This document shows, piece after piece, positions 42,627 to 50,221 of a stretch of 64,000 bases of DNA. A program made the position numbers and the translations under genes. This DNA comes from Parvibaculum sp039680535 (GTDB lineage Bacteria; Pseudomonadota; Alphaproteobacteria; Parvibaculales; Parvibaculaceae): assembly GCF_039680535.1 (NCBI RefSeq), contig NZ_JBDKSS010000005.1, positions 1-64,000 on the forward strand, in the 5' to 3' direction. The first letter of the stretch is position 1. Every line of letters starts with the position of its first letter. The notes below the pieces were generated by a model. That model did not search any database, had not been told where the DNA came from, and saw only the letters and a program-made list of their open reading frames with translations.

Positions 42627-43742
42627 CTATTCGGCGGCGATCGTCACGCGACCCCGCATGCCGCCGACACTTCCATTGACTTCCTGACGCTTCAAACGCG
42701 GTAAAACCTTTTCCGCGAAAAGTTTCATGTTTTCCGTGGCAAGTTCCTGCGGCATGCCGCCGTAGCTGAAAATGGAAATCAACCCGGCCGCATCGACGCG
42801 CTTCTGGTTCTCCATGATCTTCTCGTAGACCTGATCCGGTGTGCCCCAGATTTGAAGCTTCGCCAGAAAATCGACAAACTCGTCGACACCGTGCTTCTCG
42901 ATGTTGTTGGCAAGAGCACCGTAGTACTCATAGCCCTTGATGTCCGCGAGCCCCTTGTTGTGAAATTCGTAATGGTTCAGGGCCGAACGGCTATATCCCC
43001 TGATGTATTTTTCGTACATCTCCTGAGCGATCGATGCATCCTCATGACAGGCGATGAAACTGGCGATGATCGGCTTGGGCGCCTCGGCCCCGTTTATCTC
43101 CCTGTAGATTTCCCGATAGTTGTTGAGTTCGGCGACCGTCGTTTCCCAAGGCTTCTGAGCGATGATCAGAATGCCAATGCCGAGCCGCGCCATGATGCGC
43201 GCCGACTCCGGGGAAACCGCCGCCGCATAGGTACGGCCCCGGAAACTCTGGAACGGAAACGGCCTGATGGCCGTTCGCGGTTGTTTATAGAACTGCCCGT
43301 TCGCCTCGATATAACCCGTTTCGAAAGCGTTCAAAATGGCCTCCGCATATTCGACGAAACGTTCTCGGGATTCGCCCATGTTGATGCGGAATCCCTCGAA
43401 CTCGATCCGACCGAGGCCGCGGCCGACGCCCAGAATGGCGCGGCCTTTCGAAACATGGTCGAGCACCAGCACTTCTTCCGCGAGGCGGACGGGATCGTGC
43501 CAGGGCAGTACCATCACCATCGAGCCGAGACCGACTCTGTTGGTGCGACCAGCCATATAGGTGAGGAACTGCGCCACATTCGGGCACATGGTGTATTCGT
43601 CGAAATGGTGCTCGGCCGCCCATATGGAGTCGAAGCCGAGCGGTTCGGCCATGTCGGCCATCGCGATTTCATGGGCGTAGACCTCCTGGTCGGTATAACC
43701 GCCAGCGAGGTTCTGAAAGAACGTGCTCATGCCGACATGCAT
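42627..43742 (-). CDS. LLM-class flavin-dependent oxidoreductase
   Basis: This 371-residue luciferase-like protein begins MHVGMSTFFQNLAGGYTD and has IWAAEHHFDEYTMCP and GSMVMVLPWHDPVRLAEEVLVLDHV, paralogous to 21866-22954. It needs FMNH2 from a reductase that is not in the window. AAGGAGATTCCC precedes ATG 43742; the frame extends to 43823 but only ATG 43742 has this site. It follows the Rieske gene by 28 bp. Its presence beside a Rieske oxygenase and alicyclic CoA genes suggests an oxidative step on the cyclic substrate. Confidence 0.87.
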   Translation of the reverse strand: MHVGMSTFFQNLAGGYTDQEVYAHEIAMADMAEPLGFDSIWAAEHHFDEYTMCPNVAQFLTYMAGRTNRVGLGSMVMVLPWHDPVRLAEEVLVLDHVSKGRAILGVGRGLGRIEFEGFRINMGESRERFVEYAEAILNAFETGYIEANGQFYKQPRTAIRPFPFQSFRGRTYAAAVSPESARIMARLGIGILIIAQKPWETTVAELNNYREIYREINGAEAPKPIIASFIACHEDASIAQEMYEKYIRGYSRSALNHYEFHNKGLADIKGYEYYGALANNIEKHGVDEFVDFLAKLQIWGTPDQVYEKIMENQKRVDAAGLISIFSYGGMPQELATENMKLFAEKVLPRLKRQEVNGSVGGMRGRVTIAAE

Positions 43743-43770
43743 GGGAATCTCCTTTTTGTTCAATTCCGCT

Positions 43771-44922
43771 TCACGCGGCGTCGATCCCAAGCGTTTTCTT
43801 GATCGACCTGTGGAAATATGCAAGAGCCGGTTCGTTGGCGCCGAAAGTCACAAAATCTTGTGCGCCCGAGTGAAAATCGCGCTGGATATTTTCCGCCAGC
43901 GGAAAATCCTCCTGCTGCACCGTCGCCATCAGCAAGTCCATGTTTTTGGTCCAGTACTTTCTGGCCTTGTCGGTGACGGCGGGTTCGGGCGTATAGAGGG
44001 AGACGTGCATTTTCGATTCATCCACGCTGTCGCCCGGATAAACCCTCCACGTCTCCAGATGATCGCCCTGCATGATGAAGACCGTATTCGGAAAGAGCAC
44101 GTATACGAGGGCGGAGTGGCGAATCAGATCCCACTCGCTTTCCGGTCTCTGGCGCAACGCATCGATCGTCTTGCGGGCGCCAATCATGCGCAGATTTCGC
44201 GCCATGCCGTCGAACGTGCCGAGGTTCGAGTGCAGGATCGGCGCGATCGTGTTCTTGTGCAGCGTGCTCAGATGGTAAGTTTCGAGAAACGTGTCGATCA
44301 CGAGCTTCCAGTTGAGGCGGGCCCGGAGCACGCGCGTCTCGTAGTGGCTGTAGCACGCAAGACCGAACGCGGCGAGATCGTCCGCCATGCCCGCAAGGTG
44401 GCTGTCGATGTCGATCGACCCGCCGGGCGTCGGCATGACCCAGATCATGCCGTATTTCTCCACCACCGGCAGAGACCGCAAGCCGTTGCTCGTTTTGTCG
44501 ACGCTCTCGAAGCCCTGCTCGAACGGTATCGACCTCAGCCTGCCGCTCCGGTCGTAGGTCCATGCGTGATAGGGACAACTGAACACGGCCCTGCCGCTGC
44601 CGCAGCCCGACGCGACGCGCGCGCCTCGGTGGCGGCAGACATTGATGAAAGCATTGACCTGCCCCGCTTCATCCCGCACCGCCAGGATCGGCACGCCTGA
44701 AAAATCGTCGGTTACATAGTCGCCGGGATTGGGCAATTCGCAACTCAACCCGATCAGAAGCGGCTCATCCCGGAACAGCACCTCCCGTTCTCGACTAGCC
44801 TGGTCCGGACTAGTGTAATCGCTGACATGATGATGATACACGGCTTCGCCCATCGCGGTCTCACCCGCGTCGAGATAGCCGAAAATCTTCTGCAGCTGTT
44901 CGACCTGGGCTTCGTGTTTCAT
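43771..44922 (-). CDS. Rieske non-heme iron oxygenase, alpha-subunit-like
   Basis: This 383-residue protein has Rieske ligands Cys96, His98, Cys116 and His119 (CRHRG...CPYHAW). The mononuclear-iron ligands are His217 and His222 (DTFLETYHLSTLH), with a C-terminal Asp in the QRDFHSGAQD region. No beta subunit gene is adjacent, so it may be an alpha-only oxygenase or demethylase-like enzyme. GGGAGACGCGCGATC precedes ATG 44922; the frame extends to 45099 without similarity. It lies between crotonase and LLM genes in the badH-badI operon. It needs a reductase that is not seen here. Confidence 0.9.
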   Translation of the reverse strand: MKHEAQVEQLQKIFGYLDAGETAMGEAVYHHHVSDYTSPDQASREREVLFRDEPLLIGLSCELPNPGDYVTDDFSGVPILAVRDEAGQVNAFINVCRHRGARVASGCGSGRAVFSCPYHAWTYDRSGRLRSIPFEQGFESVDKTSNGLRSLPVVEKYGMIWVMPTPGGSIDIDSHLAGMADDLAAFGLACYSHYETRVLRARLNWKLVIDTFLETYHLSTLHKNTIAPILHSNLGTFDGMARNLRMIGARKTIDALRQRPESEWDLIRHSALVYVLFPNTVFIMQGDHLETWRVYPGDSVDESKMHVSLYTPEPAVTDKARKYWTKNMDLLMATVQQEDFPLAENIQRDFHSGAQDFVTFGANEPALAYFHRSIKKTLGIDAA

Positions 44923-44960
44923 GATCGCGCGTCTCCCGACGATGTCCACTTGATTATCCG

Positions 44961-45749
44961 TTAGCGGAATAATGGTTCCCGGCGCTCCCGGAACGCCGCC
45001 AGACCCTCCGAAACATTTTCGCTCATTAGCGCGTCCACGACCACGCTCCGTTCCATATCCAGACCTTCCTGGAGTGATCCATCGAGCCCGTTCCTGCAAA
45101 GCTGCTTCATGGCCGCAAGGCCTTCCGGGTTCTTTTTGGCGAGATCAGCGCAATAGGCTTCCGCGTCTCCGACAAGTGCGCCGTCGTCAACGACGTTGTT
45201 CACAAGCCCCCAAGCCAGCGCCTCATCCGCCTTGAGCCATCGACCGCTGAACATCAGATCAAGGGCACGCCGCGAACCGACGATGCGCGCGAGACGCTGC
45301 GTGCCCCCCCAACCCGGCACGAGACCGTAGCGAGCATGCTGGCATCCCACCTGCGCTGACTGACCAGCAAAAACCACGTCACATGCCATCATCAATTCAA
45401 GCCCGCCCGCAAGACACAGACCGTTCACCGCGGCAACAATCGGCAAAGGCGAGACTTCAAGACGGCGCAGGAGGAGATGACCGCCCGTGATAAAAGCGCC
45501 CAGCCGACCCCGCTCCTTGCGGGCGTCGAGCACCTCGTCGAGATCGGCGCCAGTGCAGAAATGCTTTCCACGCGCGAGCAACAGAACGGCACGAACCTTC
45601 CTGTCGCACTCGAACCGTGCGAGAGCCTCGTCGAGACCGGCCATGACGGCCGACGAGAGACAATTGAACTTGTCAGGCCTGTTGAGCGCCACGATTCCGA
45701 TGCCGTCTCGTATCTCGGTCTGAACCGCGGCTTCCGTGGCGCTGGTCAT
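44961..45749 (-). CDS. Crotonase-family protein, BadK-like in context
   Basis: This 262-residue crotonase has GKHFCTGADLDEV and GGLELMMACD. Glu118 is present, while the second catalytic position is His138 (CQHARYG), as in the 40507 protein. By context with badH, badI and an ACAD it may act where BadK (cyclohexene-carboxyl-CoA hydratase) does, but the altered residue argues for caution. GAGGGAGGCTAC precedes ATG 45749. It begins 10 bp after the ACAD stop and is followed by the Rieske gene. Confidence 0.85.
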   Translation of the reverse strand: MTSATEAAVQTEIRDGIGIVALNRPDKFNCLSSAVMAGLDEALARFECDRKVRAVLLLARGKHFCTGADLDEVLDARKERGRLGAFITGGHLLLRRLEVSPLPIVAAVNGLCLAGGLELMMACDVVFAGQSAQVGCQHARYGLVPGWGGTQRLARIVGSRRALDLMFSGRWLKADEALAWGLVNNVVDDGALVGDAEAYCADLAKKNPEGLAAMKQLCRNGLDGSLQEGLDMERSVVVDALMSENVSEGLAAFRERREPLFR

Positions 45750-45759
45750 GTAGCCTCCC

Positions 45760-46917
45760 TCACGCATAAGGCACGGCCACTCGACCGACTTTCTCGCGCG
45801 AAATGATCATCTTCTGGATTTGCTCGGTACCGTCGCCGATCTGCAGCCCCATCACATCGCGTAATCTCTGCTGATGGGGCAGATCAGTGCTGTAACCGCC
45901 ATGTCCGTGCGTGAGCAGGCAACGGTGGATGACCTGGAAAGCCGTTTTGGGCGCCCACCATTTGCACATCGCGGCTTCGGCGGTGTGCGGCAAATCATTG
46001 TCGCGAAGCCAAAGCGTCTTGTAGCAAAGCAGACGAGCTGCCTCGAGCAACGTCTGAGCTTCGGCCAACGGTTCCGTGACGCCCTGATATTTAGCCAGCG
46101 GATTGCCGAAGGCTACGCGCTCGGTCACATATTTCCAGGTCTCTTCCAGCGACGCGAAGGCGGGAGCCAGACATTGCAGGCCGATCAGCGCACGGGAATA
46201 GTCGAACCCCTGCATCACCTGCCGGAAGCCCTCCCCCTTCGTGCCGACCATATGCCGCGCCGGCACCTTCACATTATCGAAGAATACCGAGCCGCGGCCA
46301 ACAGCCTTCGAACCCACATCGTCGAAACTCGAACAGGTGATGCCCGGCGCGTCGAGCGGCGCCAGAAAGGCCGACACGCCGCCGGCGCCGGGATTGTTTT
46401 CATCCGTGCGCGCGAGCACAAGAATGTGATCGGCCTGTTCGGCCATCGAGATCGAGGTTTTCTCGCCCGACAGGACGTAGCCGTCGCCGTCGGCGCGCGC
46501 CTTCGTCTGCAGATGCGCCGCGTCGGAGCCGCCTCGCGGCTCCGTCAGACCGAGCGCGACGATCGCCTCGCCCGAGCAAATCCGCGGAACGATTTCATCG
46601 GCGACTTCAGGTCTTGCATGCGTGGCGACGATCGATCCCATCAAGGAGCCGAGGAGCTGCACATAACCGACGCTGATGTCACCGCGTGATATTTCCTCGA
46701 TGATGATGCCGGTCGTGACGCTATCGAGTCCGGGAGCACCGAATTTTTCGGGCAAATCGGCGCCGATCAGGCCAAGCTCGCCCATATCCCGGACGAGCTG
46801 CCTGTCGATCGCCCCGGCGGTCTCGCGCGCCTTGTAGGCGGGCGCGAGCCGCTCGCGGGCAAACCGCCTTGCAGTGTCTCGAATGGCCTCCTGATCAGAT
46901 GTATAAGAAAAGTCCAA
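45760..46917 (-). CDS. Acyl-CoA dehydrogenase, alicyclic (AliB/BadJ-like) candidate
   Basis: This 385-residue ACAD has LGLTEPRGGSDAAHLQTKA and LSGEKTSISMAEQADH. The C-terminal catalytic position is Asp362 in QIGDGTEQIQ, where MCAD has Glu. Dehydrogenases acting on cyclohexane-carboxyl-CoA esters are the likely relatives given the flanking badI and badH genes. It would introduce the ring double bond that is then hydrated, oxidised by BadH and hydrolysed by BadI. It lies 8 bp after badI and 10 bp before the crotonase gene. Assignment to a specific acyl-CoA is inference. Confidence 0.86.
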   Translation of the reverse strand: MDFSYTSDQEAIRDTARRFARERLAPAYKARETAGAIDRQLVRDMGELGLIGADLPEKFGAPGLDSVTTGIIIEEISRGDISVGYVQLLGSLMGSIVATHARPEVADEIVPRICSGEAIVALGLTEPRGGSDAAHLQTKARADGDGYVLSGEKTSISMAEQADHILVLARTDENNPGAGGVSAFLAPLDAPGITCSSFDDVGSKAVGRGSVFFDNVKVPARHMVGTKGEGFRQVMQGFDYSRALIGLQCLAPAFASLEETWKYVTERVAFGNPLAKYQGVTEPLAEAQTLLEAARLLCYKTLWLRDNDLPHTAEAAMCKWWAPKTAFQVIHRCLLTHGHGGYSTDLPHQQRLRDVMGLQIGDGTEQIQKMIISREKVGRVAVPYA

Positions 46918-46925
46918 GACGCCAC

Positions 46926-47717
46926 CTATTTCATATGCTTGCGGAATTCCGGTTTGCGCTTTTCGTTGAGCGCATTGACGCCCTCTTTCGACTCCGCCGA
47001 GTTGTAATAGAGACGGAGTGCCTGCATACCAAGACCACCGATTCCTCGAATATGGTCGGTGTCGGCATTAAACGATTTCTTGGCGATTGCGATCGCCGTC
47101 GGACTGCGCTCGACGAGCTCGGCGCACCAGGCATCCACTTCCTCGTCCAGCTTGTCGTCGGGAACGACAGCATTGGCGAGACCCATCGCCAGCGCCTCGC
47201 GCGCCGGGTAACGTCGACACATGTACCAGATCTCGCGCGCTTTCTTCTCCCCGACCACGCGGGCGAGATAGGCGGTACCAAAGCCCGGATCGACGGATCC
47301 CATCTTGGGGCCCACTTGTCCGAAGACTGCGCTCTCGCCCGCAATCGTCATGTCACACAATGTCGCCAGCACATTGCCGCCGCCGATGGCATAACCACGC
47401 ACCTTGGCGATCACTGGTTTCGGCACGTCGCGTATGATCGTGTGCAGTTCCTCGACCGGCATGCCGATGGTTCCGCGCGTCTCGCCGTCGCCATAGGCGC
47501 CATCGTGATCCGATTGATCGCCGCCAGTGCAAAAGGCCTTGTTGCCCGCCCCGGTCAATACAATCGCGCCGATTTCCTCATTCCAGCCCGCTCTCTGGAA
47601 AGCATCTATCAGTTCGACACAGGTGCGGGGGCGGAACGCGTTATAGACCTTCGGACGGTTGATCGTAATGGTCGCGACGCCTTTTTTTTCTTCGTAAAGA
47701 ATGTCTTCGTAGTCCAT
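46926..47717 (-). CDS. badI: 2-ketocyclohexanecarboxyl-CoA hydrolase
   Basis: This 263-residue crotonase resembles Rhodopseudomonas BadI throughout as I recall it. Shared segments are AFCTGGDQSDHDG, EELHTIIRDVPKPVIAKVRGYAIGGGN, FGQVGPKMGSVDPGFGTAYLARVVGEKKAREIWYMC and EKRKPEFRKHMK at the end. BadI opens the 2-oxocyclohexane ring of the CoA ester by hydrolysis to pimelyl-CoA, using a MenB-type active site rather than the hydratase glutamates. It is preceded by the BadH-like gene (11 bp) and followed by an ACAD gene (8 bp). A substituted ring would give a substituted pimelyl-CoA. Confidence 0.88.
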   Translation of the reverse strand: MDYEDILYEEKKGVATITINRPKVYNAFRPRTCVELIDAFQRAGWNEEIGAIVLTGAGNKAFCTGGDQSDHDGAYGDGETRGTIGMPVEELHTIIRDVPKPVIAKVRGYAIGGGNVLATLCDMTIAGESAVFGQVGPKMGSVDPGFGTAYLARVVGEKKAREIWYMCRRYPAREALAMGLANAVVPDDKLDEEVDAWCAELVERSPTAIAIAKKSFNADTDHIRGIGGLGMQALRLYYNSAESKEGVNALNEKRKPEFRKHMK

Positions 47718-47728
47718 GGAAATCCCCG

Positions 47729-48490
47729 TTAGCCGTGCATGGAGAGACCGCCCGAGACGCTGATCGTCTGGCCAGTGATGAAACTCGCATCGTCGCTCAG
47801 AAAAAACGCGACCATGCCCGGGTAATCGTCCGGTTGCGCCAACCGGCGCATCGGGATCGCCTTGGTGAGCGCCTCGGTCAGACGCCCGCCGCCAGACGCG
47901 TCCACGGATGCGAGCAGCGGCGTGTCCGTCGGACCCGGACAGATCGTGTTGAACGTGATGCCCTTCTTGGCAAATTCTCGCGCCATCGTTTTCATGAAGG
48001 CGATGACGCCGCCTTTGGCCGCGGAATAAACAGCCTCGCCAGACGAGCCGACACGGCCCGCATCCGATGAGATGCTGACAATCCGGCCGACACCTTGTTC
48101 CGCAAGCTTGCGTGCAACGACATGAGTGAGGTTAAGCGGCCCGTACAGATTGATGTCGATCACTTTTTTCCAGAAATCGGGTTCTGTCTGGATAAAGGGT
48201 CTTGCCTCGTCCCATCCGGCATTGTTCACCAGCCCATAGACCGGACCAGCAGCTTCTTCAAAGGCGTCGACTGCCCTCGCCACGGTCGCATAGTCGATGA
48301 TATCGACCTTATAAGCCCAGGCTGCGCCGCCCTTTTTACGAATTGCTTCAGCGGTGGCCTCGGCGCCCTTCTCGTTCATGTCGAAGATGGCAACTTTGGC
48401 GCCCTCCTCGCCAAGCCTGAGCGCAATTGCTTTTCCGATACCGCTCGCGCCGCCGGTGACGATGACCGGTTTCAGATCGAGTCCTCGCAT
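47729..48490 (-). CDS. badH: 2-hydroxycyclohexanecarboxyl-CoA dehydrogenase (SDR)
   Basis: This 253-residue SDR has TGGASGIG at 12-19, VNNAGWD, Ser141/Ser142, Tyr155 and Lys159 (YSAAK). The stretch SSDAGRVGSSGEAVYSAAKGG and the ending FITGQTISVSGGLSMHG match BadH of the cyclohexanecarboxylate/benzoate pathway. It oxidises the ring hydroxyl to the 2-oxo CoA ester that BadI hydrolyses. GGAGGGAAAC precedes ATG 48490; a GTG at 48508 is less likely. It is first in the minus-strand operon running to at least 42627, opposite a TetR gene with an operator at 48521-48539. Confidence 0.87.
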   Translation of the reverse strand: MRGLDLKPVIVTGGASGIGKAIALRLGEEGAKVAIFDMNEKGAEATAEAIRKKGGAAWAYKVDIIDYATVARAVDAFEEAAGPVYGLVNNAGWDEARPFIQTEPDFWKKVIDINLYGPLNLTHVVARKLAEQGVGRIVSISSDAGRVGSSGEAVYSAAKGGVIAFMKTMAREFAKKGITFNTICPGPTDTPLLASVDASGGGRLTEALTKAIPMRRLAQPDDYPGMVAFFLSDDASFITGQTISVSGGLSMHG

Positions 48491-48520
48491 GTTTCCCTCC
48501 TCCGTCACCGCGACGCGTCA

Positions 48521-48539
48521 GACATAAGTTTATTATGTC
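48521..48539. promoter_or_regulatory. TetR-type operator between badH and the divergent TetR gene
   Basis: GACATAA (48521-48527) and TTATGTC (48533-48539) form a 7-bp inverted repeat with a 5-bp spacer. It lies 31 bp upstream of badH and about 120 bp upstream of the TetR gene. Its position fits repression of the alicyclic operon. Confidence 0.6.
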
Positions 48540-48657
48540 ATGGCAATGGCAGTGCATTTTTTCCAACACTAGTTCGTTCTCAAATGGGGTGCAATATGTT
48601 TCGAACGCATGTTAGATTTTAGACCATTGCCACCAAACAAGCCTTGATGGAGCATTC

Positions 48658-49293
48658 GTGACGACCGAGCAAAGTAAATCCGAAATAAGCCGCGCGAGAA
48701 TACTGGACGCCGCCGCAAAGACGTTTCGTCAAAAAGGCTATGCGGCGACGACCTTGATCGAAATCGCCAGAGCCGCCGATATGCAGGCGGGAAGCCTCTA
48801 CTACCATTTCGGTTCGAAGGACGAGCTCCTTGAAGAAGTTCTAGACATTGGCATGAGGCGGGTTCACGAAGCTGTCGAGGAAAGCCAAGAACACCTACCC
48901 CCAGGCTCATCGCACCGCGACCGAATTCGCGCTGCCGTCGAAGCGCATCTCACCACGCTGCTGAAACTTGACGACTATACATCCGCGAATATTCGCATCT
49001 TCGGACAGATCCCCGAAGACGTGCGGCGACGCCACATCAGACTGCGTGACGCCTACGCCGAACTCTGGCGGCGCATACTTGTCAAAGCTCAGAAGTCGAG
49101 GGCGCTACGCAGCGACATCGACCTTGGTCTCGTGCGCATGCTGCTCATGGGGGCGCTCAACTGGTCGGTCGAATGGTACCAGCCGGGCAGGACGTCCATA
49201 CAGACGATGGCAGACCATATGTGTCTAATGCTGTTCAGCGGAATCGGAATAGACGAACCCGCGCGAAGCAGTGAAGACGAAACTGTTGCGTGA
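48658..49293 (+). CDS. TetR-family transcriptional regulator
   Basis: This 211-residue protein has the TetR helix-turn-helix at the N-terminus: SRARILDAAAKTFRQKGYAATTLIEIARAADMQAGSLYYHFGSKDELLEEVL. A QacR/KstR2-like ligand domain follows. The start is GTG 48658 with GGAG just upstream; no in-frame ATG fits. It is divergent from badH and overlooks the operator at 48521-48539. On the plus strand it is followed after 25 bp by an SDR gene and an AliA-like CoA ligase gene, so it may control both directions, probably in response to a CoA-ester intermediate. Confidence 0.88.
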   Translation: MTTEQSKSEISRARILDAAAKTFRQKGYAATTLIEIARAADMQAGSLYYHFGSKDELLEEVLDIGMRRVHEAVEESQEHLPPGSSHRDRIRAAVEAHLTTLLKLDDYTSANIRIFGQIPEDVRRRHIRLRDAYAELWRRILVKAQKSRALRSDIDLGLVRMLLMGALNWSVEWYQPGRTSIQTMADHMCLMLFSGIGIDEPARSSEDETVA

Positions 49294-49318
49294 CAGGAAT
49301 TTTCGAGGAGCGACGCAC

Positions 49319-50185
49319 ATGGAAGTCCAAAACACCCATTTCGGTTTTTCCGATGATGAACTGAAGGCTCTGCCCTCGGTCTATCGCGCAGATCTCTTCT
49401 CCGGAAAAACGGTAGTGGTTTCCGGCGGCGGAAGCGGCTTCGGCAAGGCCATAGCCTGCCTCTTTGCGCGGCTGGGCGCAAACGTCGCTATATGTGGACG
49501 CAACGAAGAAAAGCTTGCCGCGACGGTCGCGCTTCTGGAAAGCATGGGTGCCCGCGTTTTCAGCGCCTCGCTAACCATACGGGATCCTGATCAGGTCAAC
49601 CGCTTCATCGATGATGTCTGGAACAAGTTCGGCGCGCTCGACGTTCTCGTAAACAATGCCGGCGGCCAGTTTCCGCAAATGGCTCTCGACTTCAAGGTCA
49701 AGGGATGGAATGCCGTCATCGACACGAACCTCAACGGTTCCTGGTACATGATGCAAAGCGCCGCGCGGCAATGGGTCGAAAGAAAAAGCCCCGGTTCGAT
49801 CGTGAATATCGTCGCCGACATCTGGCGCGGAATGCCCGGCATCGCGCACACCTGCGCGGCGCGCGCGGGCGTTATCTACCTCTCCAAATCGGTCGCGGTC
49901 GAATGGGCTCCCTATCGCATCCGCGTCAACTGCGTCGCGCCTGGCGTCTGTGAGACGAGCGGCTTCGTGCAATATCCTCCCGAAGGCCTGAAGACATATC
50001 CGGAATCGAACCCCATGCTGCGCGTTGGGGACGCTCATGATATAGCGGAGGCGGTCGCTTACCTCGCAGCGCCCAGCGGTAAATTCATCACCGGTGAAGT
50101 GCTTACAGTCGATGGCGGCGAACAGCTTTGGGGCGATCCGTGGCCTCCCGGACGACCGGATTATTTCCAGCCGAAGAGCACTTAA
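49319..50185 (+). CDS. SDR of the 2,4-dienoyl-CoA reductase/AtuG type lacking the usual Tyr-x3-Lys
   Basis: This 288-residue SDR has the nucleotide motif SGGGSGFG (35-42) and NNAGGQFPQ (112-120). In place of the catalytic Y-x3-K it reads AHTCAARAGV (176-185): Tyr is absent and Arg182 is at the Lys position. This is the pattern of peroxisomal DECR2-like and citronellol-pathway AtuG-like proteins. A dienoyl-CoA reductase role is plausible. GAGGAGCGACGCAC precedes ATG 49319; the frame opens further up at 49271, inside the TetR gene. It lies 36 bp before the CoA ligase gene. Confidence 0.84.
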   Translation: MEVQNTHFGFSDDELKALPSVYRADLFSGKTVVVSGGGSGFGKAIACLFARLGANVAICGRNEEKLAATVALLESMGARVFSASLTIRDPDQVNRFIDDVWNKFGALDVLVNNAGGQFPQMALDFKVKGWNAVIDTNLNGSWYMMQSAARQWVERKSPGSIVNIVADIWRGMPGIAHTCAARAGVIYLSKSVAVEWAPYRIRVNCVAPGVCETSGFVQYPPEGLKTYPESNPMLRVGDAHDIAEAVAYLAAPSGKFITGEVLTVDGGEQLWGDPWPPGRPDYFQPKST

Positions 50186-50221
50186 AGATTCCCAACAGGC
50201 TTGCCCAAGGGGGGGACGACG

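Noticed and set aside
46926..47717. menB (naphthoate synthase) for the BadI-like gene
   Set aside because: MenB and BadI share the fold, but the neighbouring BadH-like SDR, ACAD and crotonase genes and the C-terminal EKRKPEFRKHMK favour BadI. No menaquinone genes are present.
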